Assembly (NCBI RefSeq): GCF_014237835.1
Contig: NZ_JACJVI010000015.1
Span: 1 to 64,000 of the forward strand
Direction: 5' to 3'
DNA: 64,000 bases
Source: Rhizobium sp. AQ_MP
GTDB lineage: Bacteria; Pseudomonadota; Alphaproteobacteria; Rhizobiales; Rhizobiaceae
Position 1 is the stretch's first letter; each line of letters opens with the position of its first letter. Made by a program: the position numbers and the translations under genes. Below the pieces are notes generated by a model. The model worked only from the letters and a program-made list of their open reading frames with translations. It was not told the DNA's origin and did no database searches. Positions 37,203-47,471 of this stretch are shown here, piece after piece.

Positions 37203-38549
37203 TCAGGGCCGGTCATCAAACACCAGGTCCTGGTCAACCAGAATGTTGAAGCGGTAGCCCGGTCTGATCGTCAATGTCGGCTGTATGTCTAGGCCTTTTG
37301 AAACTGAGCGCTCGGCAAGCCGTCCGAAGGTCTCTGCAAAGCTGCGCCGGGCAGCGTCAGACGGATCCGCCATGCCGAAGCCATTTCGCGTTTGCGGAAG
37401 GGAAAGGTCGATGCCGGTGCCAATCAGCGCCACCAGCGCTGCAGTTCCGAAGTTCCTGATATAATGGCGGTCAATCTTGTCCTGGAAGCCTGCCGCCCCC
37501 GCCTGGTCTATGCCGGCCATGGCGGCAATCTTGCGTCTTGTACCATCAGACAAGACAATATCAGTCCAAACGACCAGCACCCGTGACTGACCATAAGAGA
37601 CCTTGGCGTCATATTGACCGACAAGTCTTGATCCTTGCGGGATGAGAAGATGCCGTCCCGTGGCGCTGTCATAGACGTTCTGGCTCACTTGGGCGAGAAG
37701 GCGACCCGGTAGATCGGCATTGAGACCGGTCAAGAGCAAAGCTGGTATGACAGAACCGCGCAACAATGTCTTCGGGTTCGTCAAAGGCTCCAGCTGGGGG
37801 TCAGTGCTTTCCGACCCTCTCATATTGTCGAGAAAGGCCTGCTTTTGATCCTGCCCGTTTTGATCGAAGGCGCCCTCCCCTGTCCTGCCCATGGTTTCAG
37901 CGGCCGCTATCAGGCGCTCAGCCAAACGATCCCTGGGGCCAGGATTGTTGCTCGATGCTTGAGCCACTTCGAAACCTGGTCTTGTCGGCAGTCTGTCGGA
38001 AAGCACACTGGTATCGATCCTCAATGGCGATGCCCTGGCGCCCTCTGCCCTTTGCAGCCGTGCCATGACCTGACGCTGGCGTTCGTTGAGGATCTGTTCC
38101 TGGTGCTCGCGCTCCAGTCGCTTGCGCCACAGATCATCCTCGTTGAGCGCTGAAGGCACCGACGAAACCGACTGCTTTCCTTCCGGCCTGGTTGGTGTGA
38201 CAAGTCTCGGCGCCGGGATCACGTCGGGCCGATCAAAAACCCTTGCAGGGGACTGGACGACTGGAGGAGACGGATTATCCCCGATGATCCCATCGCCAAT
38301 CCCCTGTTTCAAGGTGTCGGCAAAGCTCGTCGCTGGCCGGCGGTCCCGCCCATCCTCTGCCCCTTGTCCACCGCGCCACAAACCACGAGACGACAGTCCA
38401 AAGACAATTGTTGCGATTACCAGGATCACGGCGACCAGAACGAGGATAAGGGGCAGGCGGTTGAGCCGCTGCATCCCGCGCGTTACCCCATTGCCGGATC
38501 GGGCGGTCAGGACTTGAGGCGCACCGGAAAGCTGCAATGCTTCGCTCAT
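37203..38549 (-). CDS. trbI: Mating-pair formation protein TrbI (VirB10-like)
   Basis: A 448-residue VirB10-type channel protein spanning both membranes. One N-terminal membrane segment (LILVLVAVILVIATIVFGL) is followed by a Pro-rich periplasmic region and the conserved C-terminal domain (IPQGSRLVGQYDAKVSYGQ and LSDGTRRKIAAMAGID). It is the last gene of the traI-trb operon and overlaps trbH by 4 bp. Confidence 0.95.
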   Translation of the reverse strand: MSEALQLSGAPQVLTARSGNGVTRGMQRLNRLPLILVLVAVILVIATIVFGLSSRGLWRGGQGAEDGRDRRPATSFADTLKQGIGDGIIGDNPSPPVVQSPARVFDRPDVIPAPRLVTPTRPEGKQSVSSVPSALNEDDLWRKRLEREHQEQILNERQRQVMARLQRAEGARASPLRIDTSVLSDRLPTRPGFEVAQASSNNPGPRDRLAERLIAAAETMGRTGEGAFDQNGQDQKQAFLDNMRGSESTDPQLEPLTNPKTLLRGSVIPALLLTGLNADLPGRLLAQVSQNVYDSATGRHLLIPQGSRLVGQYDAKVSYGQSRVLVVWTDIVLSDGTRRKIAAMAGIDQAGAAGFQDKIDRHYIRNFGTAALVALIGTGIDLSLPQTRNGFGMADPSDAARRSFAETFGRLAERSVSKGLDIQPTLTIRPGYRFNILVDQDLVFDDRP

Positions 38550-39073
38550 CTGTCGATCGCTCCGTCGATAATTTCGAGGGCCGGCGGTCCGGCCACATGA
38601 ATGGCGCGCATAGCTTCCGCTCCATCGCCGTCACTTTCGGGCTCAAGTCTCGTGCGATACACCTTTGATAGCCTGATATTCGGCGTCGTGACCCGCAAGA
38701 GAAGGTCCTCCCCCACCTCGACAACTGAAAGCTTGAGGATTGTATGTTCGCCTTCCATGTCCTGCGCGCTGGCAATCGAATATCCCTCAGTTGATAGAGC
38801 TTTTTCCAAGGCGGCGCGCATGACCGGCGGAATGTCCTCCGCCAGGGCAAGCTTCGAGGATTTCGCAATGAGCCCTGAAAGATCCTTTGTCAGATCCGAG
38901 GCAATCGGCTGGGCGACCGCAGGGCTCTCAAGGATCGACAATGCCGCCTGATGGCCGGCGAATGCTCCATTGCCACTTTGCAGCTGGCACGAAGCGAGTG
39001 TGAGGCCGACAATCAGCAAGCCGGGGACCAGGATAGAGGACGAGTTCGGGGTCAGGTCGGGGCTAAAGGTCAT
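38546..39073 (-). CDS. trbH: Mating-pair formation lipoprotein TrbH
   Basis: A 175-residue lipoprotein with a signal and lipobox (LLIVGLTLASCQLQSG). Its length and position between trbG and trbI match TrbH of Ti plasmids. TrbH has a peripheral role in the channel. Spacing to trbG is 1 bp. Confidence 0.85.
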   Translation of the reverse strand: MTFSPDLTPNSSSILVPGLLIVGLTLASCQLQSGNGAFAGHQAALSILESPAVAQPIASDLTKDLSGLIAKSSKLALAEDIPPVMRAALEKALSTEGYSIASAQDMEGEHTILKLSVVEVGEDLLLRVTTPNIRLSKVYRTRLEPESDGDGAEAMRAIHVAGPPALEIIDGAIDR

Positions 39074-39074
39074 C

Positions 39075-39920
39075 TCAACGCCCCCGCCTGATGGTGATTT
39101 TCTTCTGCCGCCAACCGGTTCCTGCCAGAAGCACGGCTCTGTCCACCTGTTGGTCGATGATGATCGTATCGCGGTTCACCCGGTAATTGACGATCTGCCG
39201 CGCCCCCTCCGACATGAGGAAGAGAACGGGCATCTCGCCATTGGCAATCCCTGCTGGAAACTGGATGTAGGTCTTGTGGCCATCAAAATAGACCCGTTTG
39301 GGCCGCCACTTTGCCTGCCCCTCGATCCTGTAAGCAAAATCGAGCCGGCCGGGCGATGGTGCCTCATCCTTAGCCCCAAGCCTCGCATTGACGATCGCGA
39401 TCTGGCTTGACGCCGTTTGGGGGTAGGAAAAGCCGATACGCGCCATATAGCGGCTCTCATGCGATCTCAGCCGGATGTGATAGGTGCGCATCGATGTCGT
39501 GACGATCATCGAGGTCGCCAGATTGGCCTCTGTCGGACGCACGATCAGATGAATTGTCTGTTGCGCTCCCTCGCCCGAACTTGCCGCCTCCACGCTCCAG
39601 CGCACGCTGTCGCCGACCAGAACGTCTTTGACGGTTTCCTTTGGCTGGAGCTCGATATCGCAGACCTGTAGCGGCGCACAGATGATCGAAGCCTGCCCGT
39701 CTCCGAAGACGAAGAGCACCTTGCCATCGGGGCCGTGTGTAACGCCACCTTGGCCGCCTTGCCAGGCGCTGGAATGACTGAGTGCCTTGACTTCGGCAGG
39801 TGTCATCTCCTGTGACAGGGCCGGCCTTTGGCCAAGGTCTGAAAAGATCAGCAGGCTGATCAGAACGCGCGCTACACGCTGTTGTAACCGGTATGTCACG
39901 ACGATCTCCATTGCTGTCAA
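39075..39920 (-). CDS. trbG: Mating-pair formation protein TrbG (VirB9-like)
   Basis: A 281-residue VirB9/CagX-family outer-membrane channel component. It has an N-terminal signal-like segment, the KVLFVFGDGQASIICAPLQV region, and the conserved C-terminal LDFAYRIEGQAKWRPKRVYF and DGHKTYIQFP motifs. It lies between trbF and trbH as in pTi. Confidence 0.93.
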   Translation of the reverse strand: MTAMEIVVTYRLQQRVARVLISLLIFSDLGQRPALSQEMTPAEVKALSHSSAWQGGQGGVTHGPDGKVLFVFGDGQASIICAPLQVCDIELQPKETVKDVLVGDSVRWSVEAASSGEGAQQTIHLIVRPTEANLATSMIVTTSMRTYHIRLRSHESRYMARIGFSYPQTASSQIAIVNARLGAKDEAPSPGRLDFAYRIEGQAKWRPKRVYFDGHKTYIQFPAGIANGEMPVLFLMSEGARQIVNYRVNRDTIIIDQQVDRAVLLAGTGWRQKKITIRRGR

Positions 39921-39956
39921 AGAGCTGCCTGTCGGGCCGCTTCTCAGATCCGGTTC

Positions 39957-40625
39957 TTAGAGTTGTGCTGTCCAGTCGAAGTCGCGCAGGTAAAGGCCTA
40001 TGGGATTGAGCCGGATCACGGCTTCATCCTGTGGCTCGGTGAGTGTCACTGACGCTATGGCGCGAAATCGTCGGCTTGCCGTTTCCCGGCCCCTGCGGTC
40101 TCTTTCAAACTCGCGCCAATCGATCTGGTAGGTTTGATCCGACAAAGCGACGATGCTTGACACTTCGACTGAAACCGTGACCCGTTTGGCGGCCTCGAAG
40201 GGCGAATTGGCGCGAAACCAGGCATTGATCTTCTCGGTCGACGGATCGGATGTCCTCAAATGGGCGTATGTGCGGTCGATATATTGCTTCTGGACCACCG
40301 CATCGGGGGTGACAGAGCGAAAGCTGGATATGAAATTGCCAAGGATTGCCCTGACCACGCGCTGATCGGCATATTTGATCTGCTCGGGAACCCCTGTAGC
40401 AACCGGACTGCCCAAGCGGTCGATCTCGACAATGTAGGGAACGAGCCTGGTTGTCTGGCTGAGAAAGAGGGCATAGCCAAAGCCAATGGTCGCGAGGCAA
40501 AGACTGAGGAGTGCGACCGCCCTCCACACCCTGGCCTCCCGCACGAAACTGCCATAGCGCTCGTTCCATTCGAGCCGGGCCGACAAATAGGGATTTTCCG
40601 GAAAGGAATTACTCTTCGTCATCAC
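39957..40625 (-). CDS. trbF: Mating-pair formation protein TrbF (VirB8-like)
   Basis: A 222-residue VirB8-type inner-membrane assembly factor. It has one N-terminal membrane segment ([18 protein letters not shown]) and a periplasmic domain with [20 protein letters not shown] and [15 protein letters not shown]. The start overlaps the trbL stop by 4 bp, in pTi order. Confidence 0.95.
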   Translation of the reverse strand: MMTKSNSFPENPYLSARLEWNERYGSFVREARVWRAVALLSLCLATIGFGYALFLSQTTRLVPYIVEIDRLGSPVATGVPEQIKYADQRVVRAILGNFISSFRSVTPDAVVQKQYIDRTYAHLRTSDPSTEKINAWFRANSPFEAAKRVTVSVEVSSIVALSDQTYQIDWREFERDRRGRETASRRFRAIASVTLTEPQDEAVIRLNPIGLYLRDFDWTAQL

Positions 40626-41824
40626 CGCCTCTCCTCAGGTTTTGGCGTTTTTGGGAGGGATCCTGAAGCAGAGGATGTCTTATTTGTCCCTGCTGACGCA
40701 GCCGCTTCGAGTTTGGCATTGGCAAGGCCAAGCAAGGAAGCGTGCTGGGCACCGGGTGCCGCAATCATCTTGTCGCGAGCCGCAGCGCTCAGAGCTCGGC
40801 CTGCCTGCCCGGCGCCCGCAGAAAGCCCGATCATGGCTGCCTCAACGCGCGAGGCGCCTCCAGCTCGTGCCGCATCGGCGGCTCCCAAACCGGCCTTTGC
40901 AGCGCTCGCCCCCAGAAAGGCCCCACCGGCAGCCATTGTGCTCGCTTGCGTCGCGTGGCGGATAACTTCGAGGCCCTGGGTGACCGAAACACCCTGCACC
41001 ACACCTTGGACGATGGTCGGGACATAGAGAGAGATGAGAAACACCACCACGGAGAGACCGGCCATCGAGAGGGTCGAAAGCAGTGGATCACTGTCATTGA
41101 GGGGAGCTGCTGCAAGACCAAGCAGGACGTCAGATCCGATCCGGGCGATCATCACCAGCGCCATCAGCTTCATGCCGACCGAAAAGGCATAGACCAGATA
41201 GCGAAGCGCGAAATCCTTGGTGAAGGATGAGCCACCAAGCCCCAGCATGATCATTCCCGCTAGGAGCCCGACATACATTTCCACCATGACAGCGACGAAG
41301 ATGGCAGCGACCAGCGAAAAGCAGATGACGACGACACCCATGGCAATCACGGAGGCTATTGCCAGTGCATTGTCCTCGAAGACACCGAAACGGGCCTGCT
41401 CTGAAAGACCGGAGGCAACCTTGATGCCGGCGTCGAATATCTCCGCTGGAGAGGCAGACCCCTGCCCTGCTCCAATCGCAAACAGACTGTCGACCACGGA
41501 CTTTGCAAAGCCTGGCCCCTGTTCGAGCAGGAAGGCAAAAAAGCCGACGAACAGGATCCGGCGCACCAGTTCGGCAAACCAGCCGTCCAGTGATGCTGCA
41601 GACAAGGCGAGCCAGATTGCCGCAAGACCGATTTCGATCGCCGCCAGGATCCAGAACAGAGACCGTGCGGCCTCCATGATGGTGGTCTGCCAGTCATGTG
41701 TTGCTGCAACCACCTGGTTTTCCAACTCGCTCAGCATGGCGCCCTGTTGTGAAAACCCCGGTGTCGACAGGCAAAACAGAATGGTGGCGGCAAGCCAGAT
41801 GCTGGCTGATGAGGGCCTCGCCAT
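40622..41824 (-). CDS. trbL: Mating-pair formation protein TrbL (VirB6-like)
   Basis: A 400-residue polytopic inner-membrane protein. After a signal-like N-terminus ([19 protein letters not shown]) it has about six membrane segments and a long Ala/Gly-rich C-terminal tail, both typical of TrbL. It functions as the channel component for DNA export. ATG 41824 is chosen because it removes an upstream in-frame extension lying in the trbJ-trbL spacer. trbK, normally between trbJ and trbL in pTi, is not present here: the gap is 35 bp. Confidence 0.92.
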   Translation of the reverse strand: MARPSSASIWLAATILFCLSTPGFSQQGAMLSELENQVVAATHDWQTTIMEAARSLFWILAAIEIGLAAIWLALSAASLDGWFAELVRRILFVGFFAFLLEQGPGFAKSVVDSLFAIGAGQGSASPAEIFDAGIKVASGLSEQARFGVFEDNALAIASVIAMGVVVICFSLVAAIFVAVMVEMYVGLLAGMIMLGLGGSSFTKDFALRYLVYAFSVGMKLMALVMIARIGSDVLLGLAAAPLNDSDPLLSTLSMAGLSVVVFLISLYVPTIVQGVVQGVSVTQGLEVIRHATQASTMAAGGAFLGASAAKAGLGAADAARAGGASRVEAAMIGLSAGAGQAGRALSAAARDKMIAAPGAQHASLLGLANAKLEAAASAGTNKTSSASGSLPKTPKPEERR

Positions 41825-41859
41825 GCAGCCCTTAATGCCGTGGTCTCGTCTAGAACTTA

Positions 41860-42678
41860 TCACCAGCGTGGCTCCATCTTCTGACCTTGTGGGATGTCCT
41901 CGATCGCTTTGCCGAAGAAGGCTTCCCGCCGGGCCTGAGCCAGATCCCTCAACGACTGCTCGGATTGCAGCCATGCGGCCGAAAGTGTCATCTGCTGGGC
42001 AAACAGTCCCCGCAGTTTCTGCAGTTGGGCGACCTGTTCCACGGCAATGTCATGGCCAACCTGCAGGGCCTTCATCTGCCCGTCTGATGTCTCGGAGAGA
42101 CGTTTGAGCGCCCGCATGGTGGTGGCCTCGCTTTCAAATTGCTCCGTGGTCAGACCGGCCATGCGCAACGTTGCTGCAATCGTCTCCTGATTGCTCTTCG
42201 ACCAGGTCTGATAGGTCTCAGCAAAGCTCTCGCCGCTTGGCCCCGCCTGACGGAAGTCCGCATAGCCACCAAATCGCTGGGCAAGGATCTCGTCGGCATT
42301 GCCCATGGTGAAGGCGATGCCCTCGCCCTGCACTGCAATCTCCTTGAGCTTCAGGAGATCGGCTTCGACATCGCCCCAGACATGCGCAGGCAAGGCTGCC
42401 GTGTTTTGCAGCAGGGTGGAATAGATCTGCAGTTGGTTCTGGATCTGCTGGGCGAGCTGGCTGATCTGCGTCAGCTGGTGATTGACTTGCGTGCCTGAGC
42501 TTTCCAGAAGCCCGACGAGTTCGGCATTGTTGGCAAGTTGCGTCCATTCAGTTGCAGCCCCGGTCACCGAACCCGAAAGCGCTGAAGAGACGTGGCCAAC
42601 GGTCAAGATCGATGACATCAGCACCAGCCATGGCCGTCTTGTTTGGGAGCGCTTATGGATCAAGCAGCGACAAGGCAT
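41860..42678 (-). CDS. trbJ: Mating-pair formation protein TrbJ (VirB5-like)
   Basis: A 272-residue periplasmic/pilus-associated VirB5-type protein. It has a signal-like N-terminus (RPWLVLMSSILTVGHVSSAL) and long Gln-rich helices (TQISQLAQQIQNQLQIYSTL) matching the TrbJ family. An AAAGGAGAGACAG ribosome site precedes ATG 42678. It overlaps the trbE end by 26 bp. Confidence 0.9.
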   Translation of the reverse strand: MPCRCLIHKRSQTRRPWLVLMSSILTVGHVSSALSGSVTGAATEWTQLANNAELVGLLESSGTQVNHQLTQISQLAQQIQNQLQIYSTLLQNTAALPAHVWGDVEADLLKLKEIAVQGEGIAFTMGNADEILAQRFGGYADFRQAGPSGESFAETYQTWSKSNQETIAATLRMAGLTTEQFESEATTMRALKRLSETSDGQMKALQVGHDIAVEQVAQLQKLRGLFAQQMTLSAAWLQSEQSLRDLAQARREAFFGKAIEDIPQGQKMEPRW

Positions 42679-45103
42679 CTGTCTCTCCTTTCAAGCTCAG
42701 CCAGTGACGCGGCCAGTTTGCGCCATGGGTCTGGCAAAGGGTCTTGATAGTCCGGATCTGTTCAGCGTCGGAGACGCCGGTGAAGGCGAGCGTCAAGGGG
42801 CCAAGTGCCATCTCGAAAAGCCTGCGTCCTTTTGGTGTCGCGCAGTAATAGTCTTTCTTCGGGCGAGCCGTTGCGATGATCTCGATCTGCCGCTGGTTGA
42901 AACCGAGCCGTTCGTAAAACGATGCCATCGATGCGGTCTGGGCTGCCGGATTGGCAAGGCAGATCTTCGTCGGGCAGCTTTCAATGAGAATATCGACGAT
43001 GCCGGACCGTTCGGCATCGGAGATCGACTGGGTGGCAAGAATGACGGCGCAGTTCGCCTTGCGCAGCACCTTCAGCCATTCGCGGATCTTCTCCCGAAAT
43101 ACCGGGTGGCCCAGCATCAACCAGGCCTCATCGAGAATGATCAGGCTTGGTGCTCCGGTCAGCCGCTTCTCGATCCGCCGAAAGAGGTGCAGAAGAACCG
43201 GAACCAGGTTGCGCTCACCCATCCTCATCAATGCTTCCAACTCGATGCATTGGAACGACTGGAATGAAAGCGTATCCTTCTCGGAATCCATGAGATGGCC
43301 CATCGGCCCATTGACGGTGTAGTGTCTAAGGCCTTCCTTGATCTCTCGCGACTGAACGCCACTGACGAAGTCCGAAAGGGATCGGCCAGGGGACGCCGCC
43401 ATCAAGGCGATCTGATGGGCGATCGCATTGCGGTGCAAAGGTGTCACCGTGACGCCCTGGAAGATGAGAAGCGTCTCTATGAACTCGGTGGCAAAGGCGC
43501 GGTCGGCGTCGGTTTCGAGCTCGGCAAGCGGACAGAAGGAAAGCACTGTCCGCCCGTCGTCTTCGGCGCCGATCTCGTGATGGTCACCACCGACGGCACG
43601 TGTCAGCGGCATCAACGACATGCCTTTGTCAAAGGCGAAGATCTGCGCATTTTGGTAGCGGCGAAACTGCGCGGCAATCAGCGCAAGCAGGGTCGATTTT
43701 CCAGATCCTGTCGGACCGAAGATCAGGGTGTGGCCGACATCGTCATGGTGAAGATTGAAATGAAACGGCGTCGATCCCGAGGCCACCTGAATCAGTGCTG
43801 GCGCATCGGATGGGTAAAACGGGCATGGCGCGGTGCTATCGCCTGTCCAGACCGAATTTAAGGGAAGAAGATCAGCGAGATTGCTGGTGTTGATCAAGGG
43901 GTCGCGGACATTGGCATACCAGTTTCCGGGCAAGCTGCCGAGATAGGCTTCCGTGGCGTTCAGCGTTTCGATCCGGGCGCCAAAACCTTCCGCCTGGATC
44001 AAACGGCGGACCAGTTCTGCGTTTTCGAGGAGCCTGCCGGAGTGATCATCGAAAAGCACGATCACCGACGTATAGTAGCCAAAGGCGACGAGGCCAGAAT
44101 TGGCTTGGCCGATGGCATGTTCCGTCTCGGCCACCATGGCGGCGGCATCCTGGTCGAGTGAGCGCCCCTCAGTCTGAAAAAGCTGATCGAGAAACGGCCT
44201 TACCTTTTGCTGCCATCTCCGCCGCTTCTGTTCGAGCCTGCGTCTTGCGTCTTCAGCGTCAAGGAAGATGAACCGCGAAGACCAGCGATATGACAGGGGC
44301 ATCTGGTCGAGTGCGTTTAGAATGCCCGGCCAGCTTTGCGACGGGAAACCATCGATCGCAACCACACCAATATGCCGGTCGTCGAGCTTGGGGGTCGTGC
44401 CATGCTCCATCTGGGCGGTTAAGATACAATCGAGATACATGCCGACATCCGGAAGCCTGACTGGCATGTTTTCGCCGCTGATACAGAATCGGACGAACTG
44501 CAGCAGACTGTCGAAGCGCGCCTCGCGAAGGCCGAAAGCTTCATTCAGGCGATGAGCCCGCATCCTTTGAAGGGAAATGGTCGCCGACAGATACTGCTCG
44601 ATTTCCCTGATGGCATTGGAAAAGGCCGCGAGTGCTCTGTCCGCCGGCCCCAAGCGCTGACCGATGTCGCTTGAAAAGACGAACTGCGACATCCCCTCCC
44701 CCGCCTGAAGATTGGGCTTGTAGGTCAGGACGAGGGTTTGGCGGCTTTCGAAATGGCGATCCTTAACCTTGAAGTGGCGGCGTCGTTCCTCATCGATTGC
44801 TCGCGATACCGGGTCTGGAAAATGCGAGCGGGTGCGATCGTGATAGCCCGCACTGGGAACCCGCAGACTGTCAACCTGCAACATCCAGCCCGAGCCGAGT
44901 TTTGAGATTATCGCATTGATTTCATGTGATATTCTGTTTCTTTCGAGCGGTGTCGCACTTTCTGTGTCCGGCCCGAAGAAGTACCAACCGGCCAAGAGGC
45001 TGCCGTCCTTCAGCAGGAGCGTTCCATCCTCGACCAAGGCGGCATAGGGCATGAGATCCGCAAAGGATGGCCCGCGCTGTCGAAACATTGAAAGTGCAAC
45101 CAT
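42653..45103 (-). CDS. trbE: Mating-pair formation ATPase TrbE (VirB4-like)
   Basis: An 816-residue VirB4-family ATPase powering pilus assembly and transfer. Walker A (FGPTGSGKSTLLALIAAQF) is in the C-terminal half, with Walker B SLIILDEAWLMLG. The start at ATG 45103 (MVALSMFRQRGPSFADLMPY) is the family start; earlier in-frame sequence runs into trbD. It sits between trbD and trbJ. Confidence 0.96.
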   Translation of the reverse strand: MVALSMFRQRGPSFADLMPYAALVEDGTLLLKDGSLLAGWYFFGPDTESATPLERNRISHEINAIISKLGSGWMLQVDSLRVPSAGYHDRTRSHFPDPVSRAIDEERRRHFKVKDRHFESRQTLVLTYKPNLQAGEGMSQFVFSSDIGQRLGPADRALAAFSNAIREIEQYLSATISLQRMRAHRLNEAFGLREARFDSLLQFVRFCISGENMPVRLPDVGMYLDCILTAQMEHGTTPKLDDRHIGVVAIDGFPSQSWPGILNALDQMPLSYRWSSRFIFLDAEDARRRLEQKRRRWQQKVRPFLDQLFQTEGRSLDQDAAAMVAETEHAIGQANSGLVAFGYYTSVIVLFDDHSGRLLENAELVRRLIQAEGFGARIETLNATEAYLGSLPGNWYANVRDPLINTSNLADLLPLNSVWTGDSTAPCPFYPSDAPALIQVASGSTPFHFNLHHDDVGHTLIFGPTGSGKSTLLALIAAQFRRYQNAQIFAFDKGMSLMPLTRAVGGDHHEIGAEDDGRTVLSFCPLAELETDADRAFATEFIETLLIFQGVTVTPLHRNAIAHQIALMAASPGRSLSDFVSGVQSREIKEGLRHYTVNGPMGHLMDSEKDTLSFQSFQCIELEALMRMGERNLVPVLLHLFRRIEKRLTGAPSLIILDEAWLMLGHPVFREKIREWLKVLRKANCAVILATQSISDAERSGIVDILIESCPTKICLANPAAQTASMASFYERLGFNQRQIEIIATARPKKDYYCATPKGRRLFEMALGPLTLAFTGVSDAEQIRTIKTLCQTHGANWPRHWLSLKGETDALSLLDP

Positions 45104-45117
45104 TTCTCGTCTCCTCT

Positions 45118-45417
45118 TCACCTGGCAAACGGAGTGGATGTGGCGCGGTAGACGGGGCGATATCGTATATGGCGCAGATAGATGCGGCGCATCAGCGGAT
45201 CCTTGCGTGCCATGAGGCGCAGAACCGAAACGATGATGATCCATGCGAAGACGCCGAGAATGGCGGCGGCGATCGTAATCACCACAAACACCAGGATGAC
45301 GCAGACAAGCCCGGTCAACAGCACGAGCTCGCGATCGCCGCCCATCAGAAGATTGGGGCGCGACAAGGCGCGATGGATGGGATGCTGAATAAGCGAAGTC
45401 TCAAGCGCCGGCGTCAT
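45118..45417 (-). CDS. trbD: Mating-pair formation protein TrbD (VirB3-like)
   Basis: A 99-residue inner-membrane VirB3-type protein with two adjacent membrane segments ([20 protein letters not shown] and following) and the family end [17 protein letters not shown]. It overlaps trbC by 4 bp and precedes trbE. Confidence 0.92.
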   Translation of the reverse strand: MTPALETSLIQHPIHRALSRPNLLMGGDRELVLLTGLVCVILVFVVITIAAAILGVFAWIIIVSVLRLMARKDPLMRRIYLRHIRYRPVYRATSTPFAR

Positions 45418-45830
45418 ACCAACCCCCTGGTAATCTGGCTCAGGATCTGATTGGTCGCTTGGCTGCGTGTCGCGGCGTAAGCGAGAACACCCTGGTCGAT
45501 GGGTTCTCGGTTCGTTGCAAGTGTAGAACCTGTGGCGCCAAACAGGCCAACGATCTGGCTTGCCCCCAGAAGGATGCCGGCAACCAGCACGACATACATC
45601 AGTCGCCTGGCAAAATCGTTCAATTCGCCTCCGAAGATCAGCATGCCGCCGGCAACAGCGACCGCTGCAAGGGCGATGAAGCCTGCGACAGGCCCGGTGA
45701 TCGATTGCTGGATCTGTTCAAGCGGCGCCTCCCAGGGAAGTCCGCCGCCAGAGCTTGCATGCGCTGAGCGCGTAACAGCGAAGGCAGCAACAACCGCTTC
45801 TGCCATGAGCAGTTTCTGAACATCTTTCAT
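45414..45830 (-). CDS. trbC: Conjugative pilin TrbC (VirB2-like)
   Basis: A 138-residue prepilin with a signal sequence, then [20 protein letters not shown] and two hydrophobic segments ([20 protein letters not shown] and [20 protein letters not shown]). By homology, TraF at 9.8 kb would process and cyclise it. It lies between trbB and trbD. Confidence 0.93.
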   Translation of the reverse strand: MKDVQKLLMAEAVVAAFAVTRSAHASSGGGLPWEAPLEQIQQSITGPVAGFIALAAVAVAGGMLIFGGELNDFARRLMYVVLVAGILLGASQIVGLFGATGSTLATNREPIDQGVLAYAATRSQATNQILSQITRGLV

Positions 45831-45848
45831 CTTCAGCTCCTTTCCTGG

Positions 45849-46784
45849 TCAAACAAGCAGGTATCGCCCTTCGTCGAAGCCCTCGACACCAACCACCTCA
45901 TCAATCCGGCGTTTGCCGTTTGAGCGCTTGATCGACACGATGAGATCGATCGCGTCTGCAATGACATGCTGCATGGGCATCTGGCTCACTTCGCAAACCA
46001 GTTGCTCCAGCCGCCGCAACGCGCCGGGCGCATCATTTGCGTGCAATGTCGTGAAGCCACCAGGATGACCGGTATTCCAGGCCTTCAGCAGTGTCAGGGC
46101 AGCCCCATCCCTCACCTCCCCCACCATGATGCGGTCTGGGCGCAAGCGAAGCGTGCTTTTCAACAGCCGTTCGATGGCGAGGCTGTTACTGCTTCTGAGC
46201 GTGACGGCGTTCTTGGCCGGGCAATCGATCTCCAGCGTGTCTTCAATGAGGACGATGCGATCGTCGGGGAAGTGTTTATGAATTTCCTGGAGCACCGCAT
46301 TGGCAAGTGTGGTCTTGCCGGATCCCGTGCCACCGCAGACCAGGATGTTCTGTCGTGCCTTGATTGCGCGTTGGAGACGATCAAACTGATCAGGGCTCAT
46401 TGTCTCTTGCTTGACATAGTCCTCGAGCGGGATGCGGTTGATGGCACGCCGCCTGATCGAAAAGGTGGGCGCGCTGACCGCTGGCGGTAGCAGACCTTCG
46501 AAACGATGCCTGCCAAGCGGTATTTCCCCGGACACGATGGGCATCCTGTTGTTGACCTCCTGGCCAAGTGCATGGGCGACAAGCCCTATGAGGACCTCTG
46601 CCCGCGCAGGTTCAAGCGAGCCGATATTCTCCATGCCGCCCGTCAGCCTCTCGATAAACAGAGTGCCATCAGGATTGAGCATGACCTCGATGACATCGGG
46701 GTCGACCAACCGCTGGCAAAGATCAGCGCCAAGCGCCTCTTCCAGCTTGCGGTTCAGACGGGTGCGGCTTACCAGCTCGCTCAT
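45849..46784 (-). CDS. trbB: Mating-pair formation ATPase TrbB (VirB11-like)
   Basis: A 311-residue hexameric VirB11-type secretion ATPase. It contains Walker A ILVCGGTGSGKTTLANAVL, the Asp box (IVLIEDTLEIDC), Walker B RPDRIMVGEVRDGAA and the His box GHPGGFTTLHAND. The ATG at 46784 overlaps the traI stop (ATGA), so translation is coupled; an in-frame TTG two codons upstream is less likely. Confidence 0.95.
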   Translation of the reverse strand: MSELVSRTRLNRKLEEALGADLCQRLVDPDVIEVMLNPDGTLFIERLTGGMENIGSLEPARAEVLIGLVAHALGQEVNNRMPIVSGEIPLGRHRFEGLLPPAVSAPTFSIRRRAINRIPLEDYVKQETMSPDQFDRLQRAIKARQNILVCGGTGSGKTTLANAVLQEIHKHFPDDRIVLIEDTLEIDCPAKNAVTLRSSNSLAIERLLKSTLRLRPDRIMVGEVRDGAALTLLKAWNTGHPGGFTTLHANDAPGALRRLEQLVCEVSQMPMQHVIADAIDLIVSIKRSNGKRRIDEVVGVEGFDEGRYLLV

Positions 46785-47452
46785 GAGCAAGCCCCTTGCG
46801 GTGTCGCCAGCGTGACGAAAGACGAGTAGCCTTCAGGCCGCAGTTTTTCGAAAACTGCCTTCGAGATCTCAAGCGAACCGGCAACACTTTCTGTCTCGTT
46901 GATCAAGGTGGCCGGGCCGAGCCGCCTCATTGGCCAGCCGGCCATGCGCAGGATGCGCTCGAACCTGACATCCGTGGCCGTCACCAGTTCGCGGAACCCG
47001 TTCGTCAGGCACCACTCGACGATGCCGGCGAAGAGCGTCCTTGTTCTCAAACTGGAAAATGAAGTCTGGGCAGACCGCACATTGAGCCTGTGGCGGCCAC
47101 TGCCATGGGGCGGTTGTGGCAGATCCTTGTCGATGCAGAAGCGCGAGCTCTCGATCATCTGCGGGTGCACTCGAAGTCTCCCACCCTCAAGCAGCATGGG
47201 AAAGACTTGCGCAAGCATGCTGGAGCGCGCAGCCTGGTGAAGCCTCACACTGCCGACGACCCGATGGCTGCCTTCGACCAGCAGGATGTAGGTTGGCGCT
47301 TGATCGTCAAACTCATCGCGCTCCTGGCCGTCCAGGCTTTCGACTTGCCAGTTGAGACGCTCGGCAAACACCTTCGAACGCAAATGCAGCATCGCTTGCA
47401 GGAGTGACGCGGATTGGGGATGCAGAACATCTTCGATAACGACCAGTTGCAT
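46781..47452 (-). CDS. traI: Acyl-homoserine-lactone synthase TraI
   Basis: A 223-residue LuxI-family synthase making the quorum signal (3-oxo-C8-HSL in Ti plasmids; the chain length here is unknown). Conserved residues are visible: Arg in LRSKVFAERLNW with the Trp, the Asp pair in DEFDDQAPTYIL, Arg in VVGSVRL and Glu-Arg in ESSRFCID. It is the first gene of the traI-trb operon, as in pTi. ATG 47452 is the family start. A 12-bp palindrome and a TraR-box-like sequence lie just upstream. Confidence 0.95.
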   Translation of the reverse strand: MQLVVIEDVLHPQSASLLQAMLHLRSKVFAERLNWQVESLDGQERDEFDDQAPTYILLVEGSHRVVGSVRLHQAARSSMLAQVFPMLLEGGRLRVHPQMIESSRFCIDKDLPQPPHGSGRHRLNVRSAQTSFSSLRTRTLFAGIVEWCLTNGFRELVTATDVRFERILRMAGWPMRRLGPATLINETESVAGSLEISKAVFEKLRPEGYSSFVTLATPQGACS

Positions 47453-47471
47453 GGTGGTTCCCTCGTTGGCC

